This document shows, piece by piece, positions 27,172 to 36,101 of a stretch of DNA of 64,000 nt. Below the pieces are notes generated by a model, which saw only the letters and a program-made list of their open reading frames with translations, was not told the DNA's origin and did not search any database. Each line of letters starts with the position of its first letter. Position 1 is the first letter of the stretch. This DNA comes from Bryobacterales bacterium. Lineage in GTDB: Bacteria > Acidobacteriota > Terriglobia > Bryobacterales > Bryobacteraceae. The translations under genes were made by a program, and so were the position numbers. Where the stretch lies: positions 62,001 to 126,000 of the forward strand of contig PLRS01000092.1 in assembly GCA_003164035.1 (NCBI GenBank). The letters are read 5' to 3'.

Positions 27172-27759
27172 ATGAGTCGATACCAACCGGCGCGCTACTA
27201 CTTTTGGTTTGGCATCCATGCCGTAGTGTTGGCTCTGGCATCCGCCTGGTATGCCTGGTATCGCGCCCCGGAATCGGTAGCCGCCATGGTCCTGGCGCTG
27301 TTGCCTTGCGCGCTCTTCGTGCTGACCGCCGCAGCGTTATTTTTCATGGCTTTGCGGCCCATGATCGAGATTCGCGAGGCTCACCTGAAGATCGGCCGCC
27401 GGGTGATCCCGTGGATGGATATCCGCCGCGTGGACCGCACCGGGTGGATTTCGCCGCTGATTTTGGGCATCACCCTTTTTGACGACTCCCGCCTGATCGT
27501 CATCTATCCCGGCGACCTGGATTCCTGCAACGCGCTGCTGCGCCAATGCCGCCGCCTCTCCCGCGACGCCCTCATCGATGGCGTTCCTTACCGCCAATAC
27601 TGGGGTGAAGTGTTGACCGACAGCGCCGAAAAGCCGCCCGTCATGCCGCCCCGCTACCGCATTCTCCTCCCGGAGGATGAAGCCGAAGTGGAGCGCCTCT
27701 ACCAGCGCCTGAAAACGGTCGGCAATCTCGACCAGAAGAATTCCACGGACGAGAAATAG
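27172..27759 (+). CDS. Two-helix membrane protein with PH-like domain
   Basis: 195 residues, start ATG 27172. Two N-terminal transmembrane segments (YFWFGIHAVVLALASAWYAWY and VAAMVLALLPCALFVLTAAALFF) precede a cytoplasmic beta-rich stretch, MIEIREAHLKIGRRVIPWMDIRRVD, which resembles bacterial PH/YdbS-like domains, and a charged, probably helical tail. Function unknown. It is followed within four bases by a YdcF gene and then an ABC exporter gene, so the three form one operon, probably serving the envelope. Confidence 0.72.
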   Translation: MSRYQPARYYFWFGIHAVVLALASAWYAWYRAPESVAAMVLALLPCALFVLTAAALFFMALRPMIEIREAHLKIGRRVIPWMDIRRVDRTGWISPLILGITLFDDSRLIVIYPGDLDSCNALLRQCRRLSRDALIDGVPYRQYWGEVLTDSAEKPPVMPPRYRILLPEDEAEVERLYQRLKTVGNLDQKNSTDEK

Positions 27760-27762
27760 CAC

Positions 27763-28365
27763 TTGCCGCGGCGGCGATATCTTTTCCTTGGTTTCCTGCT
27801 CGCGGCGTGCGCTCTCTACCTGTGCCGAGACGCCTGGCTCGCCGCCATCGGGCGCCTGCTGATTCACGACGACGGCCCGGCAAAGGCCGAGATCGCGGTT
27901 GTGCTGGCGGGCGACGGGTACGGACACCGCATCGAGAAAGCCGCCGATCTGGTCCGCCAGGGCTACGTCTCCTCCGTCCTGGTGGATGGGACTGACGACA
28001 ATTACGGCTTCCTGGAATCCGACATGGCGATTACGTTCATTACCCGCGAAGGGTTTCCCGCCGCCTGGTTCATCCCGCTGCCCTGCCGGACGAATTCCAC
28101 CGCGGAAGAGGCCCAAGTGGTGCTGGCCGAGCTCCACCGCCGCAACGTCCACTCGTTTCTGCTGGTCACCAGCGATTACCACACCGGCCGATCGGCTAGA
28201 ATTTTTCGCGCTGCGGAACGAAGCATCGGTTACGCCCCGGCCATGCGCGTGGTGGCGGCGCGCGACCGGTACTTCACCGCGTCCGCCTGGTGGCGCAACC
28301 GGCAGGCGCGCAAGATCGTGCTCGCCGAGTGGATGAAGACCTTCGCCGCCGCCGTGGGGATGTAG
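27763..28365 (+). CDS. YdcF family (DUF218) envelope protein
   Basis: 200 residues beginning at a TTG four bases after the previous stop. An N-terminal signal-anchor helix (YLFLGFLLAACALYL) leads to the DUF218 domain: AEIAVVLAGDGYGHRIEKAADL, VDGTDDN and the SDYHTGRSARIFR motif (normally SxxH near the end). Relatives (ElyC, SanA) act in periplasmic envelope metabolism, including lipid-carrier-dependent steps. It lies between a small membrane protein and an ABC exporter gene. Confidence 0.88.
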   Translation: MPRRRYLFLGFLLAACALYLCRDAWLAAIGRLLIHDDGPAKAEIAVVLAGDGYGHRIEKAADLVRQGYVSSVLVDGTDDNYGFLESDMAITFITREGFPAAWFIPLPCRTNSTAEEAQVVLAELHRRNVHSFLLVTSDYHTGRSARIFRAAERSIGYAPAMRVVAARDRYFTASAWWRNRQARKIVLAEWMKTFAAAVGM

Positions 28366-28366
28366 C

Positions 28367-30100
28367 ATGTGGAAGTCTCTGGCGACGGTCGGGCCCTATC
28401 TGTGGCGCTATCGCAAGGCCATGGCCCTGGGCGGTTTCTGCCTGGTGCTGAAAGACCTGGCGCAGGCCGGGCAGCCGCTCATGATTCGCGCCGCCATCGA
28501 CGCCCTTTCCGGCCGCGCGGGCAGCGCCTTTGTCCGCTTCGCTTTCTACCTGTTGGCGTTGGCCGCCGTCAAGGGACTGTTCCAGTTCTGGATGCGCGTC
28601 ATCCTGATCGGCGTCTCCCGCGATATCGAATACGACCTCCGCAACGACTTATTCGGACGCCTGGTGGGTCTCTCTCCGGATTACTTCGCCCGCACCCGCA
28701 CCGGCGATATCATGGCGCGCGCCACCAACGACCTGAACGCCGTCCGCATGATGCTCGGTCCGGGCGTCATGTACTGCTTCGAAACCGGCCTCACCTTCGC
28801 CCTGGCCATCGCCATCATGCTGCGCGCCGATTGGCGCCTTGCCGTGTGCTCGCTCGCCCCGGCCCCGCTCGTCAGCCTGGCCGTGATCCTGTTCGGCGGC
28901 GCCATTCACCGCCGCTTCGAACGGATACAGGAAGTCTTCTCCGATATTTCCAGCCGCGTCCAGGAAAACCTGGCCGGCGTGCGCATGGTGCGCGCCTTCG
29001 TGCAGGAGCGCGCCGAAATCGCCGGTTTCGAAACGCTCAACCGCAAGTACATCGCGCAGAACTTGGCGCTGGTCAGAATCCAGGGGGTTTTCGAGCCGCT
29101 CCTGGAGACGCTGGTGGGTGTGACCTTCCTGGCTGTGCTGTGGTTCGGCGGCGAACAGGTGCTGGCCGGCCGCATTTCGATCGGCAGCTTCGTCATGTTC
29201 AATACCTACATGGGCATGTTGGTGTGGCCCATGATTGCGCTGGGCTGGGTGGTGAACCTGATCCAGCGCGGCACCGCCTCGCTCGACCGCATCAACCAGA
29301 TTCTGGACCAGCGGCCCTCCCTCGCCCATAGCGGCAAGGCGCTGGCCTCGCCAGTGCGCGGCGAGATCCGCTTCCGCCGCGTGGTGGTGGAATATGACGG
29401 TGCCCGCGCGCTCGACGAAATCGACCTGACCGTGGAAGCCGGCACCACCCTGGCCGTGGTCGGGCCCACCGGTTGCGGCAAGAGCACGCTGGTGAACCTG
29501 GTGGCCCGTTTGCTCGACCCAACCGAAGGCACCGTCGAGATCGACGGCCAGGATCTGCGCGCGCTCGACCCGGCCTCGGTCCGCCGCGCCATTGGCTTCG
29601 TGCCCGGGGAAACCTTCCTGTTCAGCGCCACCATCGGCGAAAATATCGCCTTCGGCGTGGAGCGCGCCACCCCCGCCGAGATCCGCCGCGCCGCTGAAAT
29701 GGCCGGCATCTCCGGCGATATCGAAGCCTTCCCCGATGGCTACGATACCGTGGTGGGCGAGCGCGGCATCACTTTATCCGGCGGACAGAAGCAGCGCACC
29801 GCTATCGCCCGCGCCCTGCTGCGAGACCCGCGCATCCTGATTCTGGACGACGCCCTTTCGAGCGTCGATACGATGACCGAGGAGCGCATTCTCACCCACC
29901 TGGCCGGGATGATGCGCGGCCGCACCGTGATTCTGATCTCCCATCGCGTCTCCACCGTCCGCCAGGCCGACCGCATCGTGGTGCTCGAAAAAGGCCGCGT
30001 TGTGGAGCAAGGCACCCACGCGGACCTGGTCGCCCTCGGCGGCCAGTACGCCAGTCTGGCGCAAAAGCAGATGCTGGAAGAGGAGCTGGAAGCGATTTGA
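28367..30100 (+). CDS. ABC exporter, fused permease-ATPase (MsbA/MdlB type)
   Basis: 577 residues: a six-helix transmembrane domain (about 1-310) and an ATPase domain with Walker A GPTGCGKST, Q-loop region GFVPGETFLFSATIGENIAFG, signature LSGGQKQR, Walker B ILILDDALSSVD and switch His in LISHR. One half-transporter, so it works as a homodimer or with an unlinked partner. Export of lipids, lipopolysaccharide precursors or drugs fits the family. Its ATG is one base past the YdcF stop. Confidence 0.94.
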   Translation: MWKSLATVGPYLWRYRKAMALGGFCLVLKDLAQAGQPLMIRAAIDALSGRAGSAFVRFAFYLLALAAVKGLFQFWMRVILIGVSRDIEYDLRNDLFGRLVGLSPDYFARTRTGDIMARATNDLNAVRMMLGPGVMYCFETGLTFALAIAIMLRADWRLAVCSLAPAPLVSLAVILFGGAIHRRFERIQEVFSDISSRVQENLAGVRMVRAFVQERAEIAGFETLNRKYIAQNLALVRIQGVFEPLLETLVGVTFLAVLWFGGEQVLAGRISIGSFVMFNTYMGMLVWPMIALGWVVNLIQRGTASLDRINQILDQRPSLAHSGKALASPVRGEIRFRRVVVEYDGARALDEIDLTVEAGTTLAVVGPTGCGKSTLVNLVARLLDPTEGTVEIDGQDLRALDPASVRRAIGFVPGETFLFSATIGENIAFGVERATPAEIRRAAEMAGISGDIEAFPDGYDTVVGERGITLSGGQKQRTAIARALLRDPRILILDDALSSVDTMTEERILTHLAGMMRGRTVILISHRVSTVRQADRIVVLEKGRVVEQGTHADLVALGGQYASLAQKQMLEEELEAI

Positions 30101-30137
30101 GAGAGGGTGCCTGGCCGGTCTGGGGAAAGCCGTCCCT

Positions 30138-30195
30138 GGCAACCGCTCCCTGGCGGCGCCCATAACCGAGCCGCGACCGTCAGGGAGCGGTTGCC
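30138..30195. repeat. REP-like palindrome, copy 1
   Basis: Left end GGCAACCGCTCCCTGG and right end CAGGGAGCGGTTGCC are inverted copies, with ACCGAGCCGCGACCGT inside the right arm. Same family as the elements at 35229, 47484, 59389 and 59539. It lies in the 170-base gap between the convergent ABC exporter and YfhO genes. Confidence 0.9.
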
Positions 30196-30270
30196 GCGCC
30201 AATAGACCACTGCATAATACAGTGACACAGGCCGGGTTAGCCCGCCCGCGCAAGCACCGCCGGTAGGCTT

Positions 30271-32592
30271 CTATTTCACCCTCCGCCGGAGCTCCCAGAC
30301 GACTACCCCGCAGGCGGTCAGAATTCCAATCATGGACATCAAGCCGCCGATCAGCGCGGAAGCCGGCCGATAGCGAAATTCAATACGATGGAACCCGGCC
30401 TCCAGCACCACGCCTCGCAGCGCCGAATAGGCCTGGTAGATCGGCACCTTGCGGCCATCCACGGTAGCCTCCCAGCCGGGGTACCAGGTATCGGAAAGGA
30501 TCAACATACCGCGGCAGGAGGGATGCGCCGAAAGGCCCACGGTATTGGCCGTTCGCCAGTCCACCCGCGCCGGTTCTGTGTCCACGCAGGATTCGAGAGC
30601 CGGCGGGGGATCGAGCAACAGAACCGAGCGGTGAGCGTCGAAGGCGGCGTCGAGCGTGCGCGCGTTCAATGCCTCCAGCGAGGAAGCACGCTCAGCTTGA
30701 TGCACCACCCACGCCCGCGGAAGGGCGTTCAGATTCTTGTAAATATTGAAGCCGGAGGGATCGTGGAATACGAGCTGCTGATCCGGCCGCGGATCGTGCT
30801 TTGAAAACGAATAGCCTACGCCCAGCAGGTTCTGCACCGGCACGGTAGGCCAGTTCATCGAGATGAGGTTGGTGGTGACGCCGGCGCCGAATCCGTAAAG
30901 CGTATCCAGCCCTTCCCATTCGCCGAAATTGAAGGCGTCGGTGGCCTCAGCCGCATCCACGCGAACCGGTCCGGGCTGGGTGCGCAGGAAATCGGCGGCC
31001 GCGTGGAACCGGGTCAACTCGGGGAGAAAGCTCTGGCGCTGGCCGGGGTTGCGATCCAGGTAGATGCCATTGCTTACGGTCGCCAGTTCCATGAACACCA
31101 GGCCGAATGCCGCCAGCCCGATCCATCGGCCGGATACGGCGCCCCGTTGGCGCGCCACCAGCAGCGCGCCGAATAGTAAGGCCACCAGCGCGGCGAAGTA
31201 CAGGAAATCGTTCGGCCCGGGAGTGTGGAGGGCGGGAGAAACCAGCCCCAGCACCCATACGCCCGCGCCGAAAGCGAGGAGGATACGGCCGGCGGACCGC
31301 AGCGCCGGAGAGCTGCCATGAGTCCGTAAGGCGTCCACGCCCAGGGCCGCCAGAGGAGCCGCGCCGAGCAGGAAAATGGACAGGAACCGGTAAGGGCTGC
31401 GCGCTTTACCGAACAGCGGGAGCGCTGCGTACATCACGCCATGAAACACGTTCCATCCACCCAGCGCCAGCAGAAAGCCCGCCACCGAGATCGACGCCAA
31501 CCAACGCACCGACGGTTCCCGCCAGCGGAGGCAAACGGCGAGGGCTGCGAGCGCGAGCACCACGATCCCCATGAACGCATCCGTGTGCGCGCCGAACCAG
31601 GGCAGCACCAGGTCGGCCAGAGAGGAAGGAGCCAGCGAATACTGCGCGTGTACCTCGTAGGGGATGGCCTCCTTCCAGGTTTGCGGGTGATCCGCGCCGG
31701 TCCAGCGAACCGCCAACTTGGCGTACTCGTAGCCAGGTATGGTTTGAAAACCGCTGGTCAGAATGGCGATCAGGACGGTGACGCCGGCCAGCGCGGCGGA
31801 CCGGAGGCGGCCGGCGGCGCGGGAAGCGCAATCGTAAAGCCAGAGGGCCGCCACCATAAAGGAGAGATAGATGGGCACCTCGTGATGGCCGCTCAGCCAG
31901 GCGAATCCGAGAAACATGCCCGAAAGCGCGGCGGACGACCAGGGCCGGCGCCCGCGCACAGCCCGCAACAGAAATAGCAGGACCAGCGGCGCCATCACCA
32001 GCCCGGTCAACACCTCGGGCCAGCGCAACAGACCGGAAAAACCGGCGAAGGAAAATACCAGCCCGCCGAGCAGAGAGGCCGTCCGCGAAGCCTCCAGGTC
32101 GCGGCAAAGCCAGTACGCAAACAGAGCCGCCAGGAAATGCAAATACACCCAATACCAATTCAGCAGGACGAACGTAAGGCGGTCTTCTCCATGCAGGCGC
32201 AGCCGAAACAGCGGCCAGTTCAAGGGGCAGGCGGCGCCGACGATCATGCCCAGGAACGGTTGCCCGCACCATAGGTGAGGATCCCAGAGAGGAAACTCGC
32301 GGCCATGCCAGGCGGTGCGCTCAAACTGCAACCGCGGCGTATCCATGCGAACGGTGTCCGGGCTGTCGAGCCAGGTGTATTGGGAGGAAAGCGTCAGCTT
32401 CCAGCAGAATGCGCAGCAGAGAAGAAATGCCAGCAGAGGCCCGGCGGCATGAGAGCGGGCAAAACGCCCCAGCCGCAACGCCGCGGAACGGGATCGCGAG
32501 GGCGGCGCCGAATGCGGGGCGGAAGGGGCGGGCGCCGGCACGGCAGCCTCGCGGTCGGAATCCGCGCCAGGCCCGTGCGAGGAAATTTCCAT
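30271..32592 (-). CDS. YfhO-family polytopic membrane protein
   Basis: 773 residues from ATG 32592. A charged N-terminal tail rich in Ser, Pro and Ala is followed by GPLLAFLLCCAFCWKLTL and at least ten more hydrophobic segments. The luminal motif LWCGQPFLGMIVGAACPLNWP and the C-terminal beta-rich part, ending with a last helix (LIGGLMSMIGILTACGVVVW) and basic tail, match the YfhO/GT-C group. Members glycosylate lipoteichoic acid in Firmicutes; here the likely role is transfer from a lipid-phosphate sugar. The frame reads further to 33039 through repeats, but the clear hydrophobic start supports 32592. Confidence 0.82.
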   Translation of the reverse strand: MEISSHGPGADSDREAAVPAPAPSAPHSAPPSRSRSAALRLGRFARSHAAGPLLAFLLCCAFCWKLTLSSQYTWLDSPDTVRMDTPRLQFERTAWHGREFPLWDPHLWCGQPFLGMIVGAACPLNWPLFRLRLHGEDRLTFVLLNWYWVYLHFLAALFAYWLCRDLEASRTASLLGGLVFSFAGFSGLLRWPEVLTGLVMAPLVLLFLLRAVRGRRPWSSAALSGMFLGFAWLSGHHEVPIYLSFMVAALWLYDCASRAAGRLRSAALAGVTVLIAILTSGFQTIPGYEYAKLAVRWTGADHPQTWKEAIPYEVHAQYSLAPSSLADLVLPWFGAHTDAFMGIVVLALAALAVCLRWREPSVRWLASISVAGFLLALGGWNVFHGVMYAALPLFGKARSPYRFLSIFLLGAAPLAALGVDALRTHGSSPALRSAGRILLAFGAGVWVLGLVSPALHTPGPNDFLYFAALVALLFGALLVARQRGAVSGRWIGLAAFGLVFMELATVSNGIYLDRNPGQRQSFLPELTRFHAAADFLRTQPGPVRVDAAEATDAFNFGEWEGLDTLYGFGAGVTTNLISMNWPTVPVQNLLGVGYSFSKHDPRPDQQLVFHDPSGFNIYKNLNALPRAWVVHQAERASSLEALNARTLDAAFDAHRSVLLLDPPPALESCVDTEPARVDWRTANTVGLSAHPSCRGMLILSDTWYPGWEATVDGRKVPIYQAYSALRGVVLEAGFHRIEFRYRPASALIGGLMSMIGILTACGVVVWELRRRVK

Positions 32593-33028
32593 ATCGCGAT
32601 TATGGCATGTGGCAACCAAGCCGCCGCAAAAAACCGCGGCAACCCTGGCGGTCGCGGCTCGGGCGCGCAGGATGCCATCCCAATGCCACATGCTTTTTTC
32701 GTCGCGGACAGTCTGCATAAGTTGTGGGGGGGTAATTTTGCCCGCAGCCGCCTTTTTAGGCGGCTCTTTCGAGGCGTGGCGAGTCTTCCATCCCGGCGAG
32801 AGCCGGCTAAAAAGCCGGCTGCAGCCAGAATTGGCTGCCCCACGATTCGCGCGGGACGGCGCCAAAGTGAAAACCATGTGGCATTGGCCAGAATTGGCTG
32901 CCCAGTTTGCTCGGAAACGCAGCCGGGATGAAAAGGTATGTGGCATTGGAATGCCATTCCGCCCCACAAAGTGGGCAAGCGCGCGGCCTTGCCAGAGCCT
33001 AGAATAGGCATTTAAGGTTCGTGTATCT
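32593..33028. repeat. Hairpin-rich repeat region between divergent genes
   Basis: 436 bases without a gene. Contents: a damaged left arm of the REP family (GGCAACCCTGGCGGTCGCGG near 32639, lacking GCTCC). Three perfect hairpins with 4-nt loops: AGCCGCCT/AGGCGGCT at 32746-32765 (loop TTTT), AGCCGGCT/AGCCGGCT at 32801-32820 (loop AAAA), GCAGCCA/TGGCTGC at 32821-32838 (loop GAAT). An outer GTGGGG and CCCCAC pair frames them. The word TGTGGCATTGG or its complement occurs three times (near 32677, 32877 and 32940). The promoters of both flanking genes must lie here. Confidence 0.8.
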
Positions 33029-34582
33029 ATGACGGCCACTAAAACTCAGAAGGACAATATTGCGGCGCTGCAAAAGGCCCGGGAGCGGGTGCGTGCCGGC
33101 GGCGGCGCCGAGCGGGCCGCCAAACAGCACCAGGACGGCAAGCTCACGGCGCGGGAGCGCGTGGCCATGTTGCTGGACCGCGACACGTTTCAGGAAGCGG
33201 GGCTGTTTGCGCAGCACCGGGCGGTGCTGTTCGGTATGGCCGACAAGCCGTTGCCGGCCGATGGCGTAATCACCGGCTTCGGCAAGGTCGGCGGCCGGAC
33301 GGTGCACATCGCCAGCCAGGATTTCACCGTGGCCGGCGGCTCGGCCGGCGAGGTGCACGGCATCAAGATCGCCGACGCCATGCGCCATTCGCTCGATACC
33401 GGCACGCCCTTTCTGTTCGTCAACGATTCCGGCGGGGCGCGCGTGCAGGAAGGCGTCGGCAGCCTCGCCGGGTACGCCCGCGTATTTCATCACAACGTGA
33501 TGCTGTCCGGGGTGGTGCCGCAGATTTCGCTGATCTGCGGGCCTTGCGCGGGAGGCGCGGCCTACTCGCCGGCCCTGACCGATTTCATCATTCAGACCAG
33601 CTACGCGTACATGTTCATCACCGGACCGGCGGTCATCAAGCAGGTTACCAACGAGGTGATCACGGCGGAGCAACTTGGCGGCGCCCGCGCGCAGACCAAG
33701 AACGGAGTAGTTCACTTCATCGCGGAAAACGACGTGGAAGCCGTCAAAATCTGCAAGCGCCTGCTCTCCTTCCTTCCGTCCAATAACCTGGAGGATCCGC
33801 CGCGGGTGGATCCCGACAAGCGTCACATGTACGACGAGTCGTTGAACCGGATCGTGCCGGACGACTCCAAGCTGCCTTACGACGTGCGCGAGATCGTCAC
33901 CCGCATCGCCGACCGGGGGGATTTTCTGGAGGTGCAGAAGGAGTTCGCCAGGAACCTGGTGATCGGCTTCGGGCGGATCGTGGGGCGCACCGTGGGCATC
34001 GTCGCCAACCAGCCCAGCGTGCTGGCGGGCGCGCTCGACATAGACGCTTCCGATAAGGGCGCGCGGTTCATCCGCTTCTGCGACGCGTTCAACATCCCGC
34101 TGGTGACGCTGGTGGACGTGCCCGGCTTCCTTCCCGGCATCGACCAGGAACACGGCGGCATCATTCGCCACGGGGCCAAGCTGCTGTTCGCCTACTCCTC
34201 GGCCACCGTGCCCAAGCTGACCGTGGTGGTGCGCAAAGCGTTCGGGGGCGGCTACATCGCCATGTGTTCGAAGGAGTTGGGGGCGGACCAGGTGTTTGCC
34301 TGGCCCAGCGCCGAAATCGCCGTCATGGGTGCCGAGGGTGCGGCCGAAATCGTGTTCCGCCGGGAGATTTCCGCGGCCGACGACCAGGACGCGCGGCGGC
34401 AGGAACTGATCGACGAATACCGCGAAACCTTCGCAACCCCGTACGTCGCGGCGGGCGCGCGCCTGGCCGACGACATCATCGAGCCGGCGGAGACGCGCGG
34501 CTGCCTGGCGGCCGCTCTCGACGAGTTGCACACCAAGCGCCGGCCGCGCCCGACCAAGAAGCACGGAAACATTCCGTTATAA
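33029..34582 (+). CDS. Acyl-CoA carboxylase carboxyltransferase (beta) subunit
   Basis: 517 residues, the normal length of propionyl-/methylmalonyl-CoA type carboxyltransferases. Landmarks are LTARERVAMLLD, the oxyanion-hole stretches DSGGARVQEGVGSLAGY and GPCAGGAAYSPALTDF in the N-domain, and DVPGFLPGIDQEHGGIIRHGAKLL with KAFGGGYIAM in the C-domain. It carboxylates propionyl-CoA or a related acyl-CoA using carboxybiotin. The biotin carrier gene follows nine bases on; the biotin carboxylase subunit is not in this window. Confidence 0.94.
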   Translation: MTATKTQKDNIAALQKARERVRAGGGAERAAKQHQDGKLTARERVAMLLDRDTFQEAGLFAQHRAVLFGMADKPLPADGVITGFGKVGGRTVHIASQDFTVAGGSAGEVHGIKIADAMRHSLDTGTPFLFVNDSGGARVQEGVGSLAGYARVFHHNVMLSGVVPQISLICGPCAGGAAYSPALTDFIIQTSYAYMFITGPAVIKQVTNEVITAEQLGGARAQTKNGVVHFIAENDVEAVKICKRLLSFLPSNNLEDPPRVDPDKRHMYDESLNRIVPDDSKLPYDVREIVTRIADRGDFLEVQKEFARNLVIGFGRIVGRTVGIVANQPSVLAGALDIDASDKGARFIRFCDAFNIPLVTLVDVPGFLPGIDQEHGGIIRHGAKLLFAYSSATVPKLTVVVRKAFGGGYIAMCSKELGADQVFAWPSAEIAVMGAEGAAEIVFRREISAADDQDARRQELIDEYRETFATPYVAAGARLADDIIEPAETRGCLAAALDELHTKRRPRPTKKHGNIPL

Positions 34583-34590
34583 GCGGCAGA

Positions 34591-35208
34591 ATGGCGCCCG
34601 TCACCCAGATCGAAACCGAACTCGAGAGCCGGCTGGAGACCAGAGAACGGCACCGGGTTCTGATCGCGGCAGCCATCGTTGCGCTGGTGGGCAGCCGCTT
34701 CCGCATTCTGGAAATCAGTCCGGCGGAAGCGAGCTTCCGGGGCGAGTTGGAAAAATGGCGGCCGTATCTGGAATCCGGCCACGCGCGGCTACTGGCCGCC
34801 AAAGCCGGGTTCGTGCCGAAGCGGCCCGCAAGGAGGAGGAACGTGAGACTTCGCATCACGCTGGAGGACAGAAGCTATGACGTGGCCGTGGAACTCCTCC
34901 CGGAACCGGAGGCCACCGGGCCAGAGGAGGACCCGCCGGCCGCGGTGCCGGAGTCGGTGCTGGAGCCGCCCCATCTGCCCGATACCATGCCGGAGGACCG
35001 GATCTGCCGCAGCCCCATCGCGGGCGTGGTCGTATCCATCGAGGTTTCGCCGCGGCAAAGGATCCGCCAGGACGATCCGGTGGCGACGATTGAGGCGATG
35101 AAGATGCAGAACACGATCGGCGCGCCGCTGGACGGCGTGGTGGAGGAAGTTCTAGTGCGGCTCGGGGAAACCGTGAAGACGGGCCAGATATTGTGCAAGC
35201 TGGCCTGA
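34591..35208 (+). CDS. Biotin carboxyl carrier protein with N-terminal hydrophobic extension
   Basis: 205 residues, ATG 34591. The C-terminal 75 residues are a biotinyl domain with the canonical EAMKMQ motif (biotinylated Lys near residue 172) and ICRSPIAGVVVSIEV before it. The first 90 residues contain one hydrophobic stretch (RVLIAAAIVALVGSRFRILE) and could correspond to a small OadG-like or assembly segment; similarity is weak. A Pro/Glu-rich linker joins the halves. The gene directly follows the carboxyltransferase subunit and should shuttle carboxybiotin to it. Confidence 0.88.
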   Translation: MAPVTQIETELESRLETRERHRVLIAAAIVALVGSRFRILEISPAEASFRGELEKWRPYLESGHARLLAAKAGFVPKRPARRRNVRLRITLEDRSYDVAVELLPEPEATGPEEDPPAAVPESVLEPPHLPDTMPEDRICRSPIAGVVVSIEVSPRQRIRQDDPVATIEAMKMQNTIGAPLDGVVEEVLVRLGETVKTGQILCKLA

Positions 35209-35228
35209 GCCGGCGGCGTTTCGGACGT

Positions 35229-35306
35229 GCCGGCAACCGCTCCCTGACGGTCGCGGCTCGGTCTCGCGCCTTTCAGAGCCGCGAGCGTCAGGGAGCGGTT
35301 GCCGGC
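35229..35306. repeat. REP-like palindrome, copy 2
   Basis: The longest and cleanest copy: GCCGGCAACCGCTCCCTGAC at the left and GTCAGGGAGCGGTTGCCGGC at the right are perfect inverted repeats, with TCGCGGCTCGG and GAGCCGCGAG inside. It lies between the biotin carrier gene and deoC. Confidence 0.92.
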
Positions 35307-35366
35307 AATTGTTACGGAGCCAGCCCTAAGCCATGCGGCTCGATCCAGGCGTTATCATCGGAGCGT

Positions 35367-36074
35367 ATGCACTGCATCTCATCGGAAGAGATTGGCCGCC
35401 TGGTAGCGGCAATCGATTATTCGGAAGCGCTTACCATTACGGCCAGCGAGGAAGAGGCGCGGGCAGCCTGCCGTGCGGCCAGGAACTACGGCTTTCGCGC
35501 CGTAGTGGCCTTCCCGCAACACTTAGGCGCCCTGGTGGACGAATTGAAAGGTTCCCCGGTGCGCGCGCAGATCCCCATCTCCTTTCCGGGCGGTGGTCAA
35601 ACCACGCGCGTCAAGTGCCTGGAGGCTGAAGAAGGCCTCCGCCGCGGCGCCACCGACATGGACATGGTGATGAACATCGCCGCCTTTAAAGCCGGCGATT
35701 ATGCCCGCGTGGCGAGGGACATCTGCGAGGTTATGACGGTGGCGCGGCCGTATCAGATCCCCTTCAAGGTCATCGTCGAAATCGGCGTTTTGACCGAGGC
35801 CGAAAAGGTCACCGTCGCCAAGCTGGTTCTCGATAGCGGCGCGGACTTCATCAAGACCTGCACCGGTTTCGGACCGGGCCGCGCCACCGTACACGACATC
35901 GGCTTGATCCGCGAAACGGTCGGCCCTACGCTCGGCATCAAGGCTTCGGGCGGCGTGGCTTCGATCGAGGACGGGGTCACCCTGATGCGCGCCGGAGCTA
36001 CCGTGGTGGCGATGCGCCGGTTTCTCGTCGAGCAACTGGAGGGACTGGGCTGGCCGGCAGTCGCATCGAGCTGA
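35367..36074 (+). CDS. deoC: Deoxyribose-phosphate aldolase
   Basis: 235 residues, the usual DeoC size. It cleaves 2-deoxyribose 5-phosphate to glyceraldehyde 3-phosphate and acetaldehyde in deoxynucleoside catabolism. The TIM-barrel signatures are present: DMDMVMNIAAFKAGDY, the Lys of the catalytic pair in DFIKTCTGFGPG, and the Schiff-base Lys in GIKASGGVAS. ATG 35367 gives the standard N-terminus MHCISSEEIGRLVAAIDYS; the longer frame runs through the REP element. Confidence 0.94.
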   Translation: MHCISSEEIGRLVAAIDYSEALTITASEEEARAACRAARNYGFRAVVAFPQHLGALVDELKGSPVRAQIPISFPGGGQTTRVKCLEAEEGLRRGATDMDMVMNIAAFKAGDYARVARDICEVMTVARPYQIPFKVIVEIGVLTEAEKVTVAKLVLDSGADFIKTCTGFGPGRATVHDIGLIRETVGPTLGIKASGGVASIEDGVTLMRAGATVVAMRRFLVEQLEGLGWPAVASS

Positions 36075-36101
36075 TCGAAGGGATCGGGGCAGGGCGGCCC
36101 G

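Noticed and set aside
25726-27759. One 677-codon + frame joining the intergenic region to the membrane protein at 27172
   Set aside because: The part before 27172 is antisense to the Tat-exported oxidoreductase; the membrane protein has its own ATG and helix pattern.
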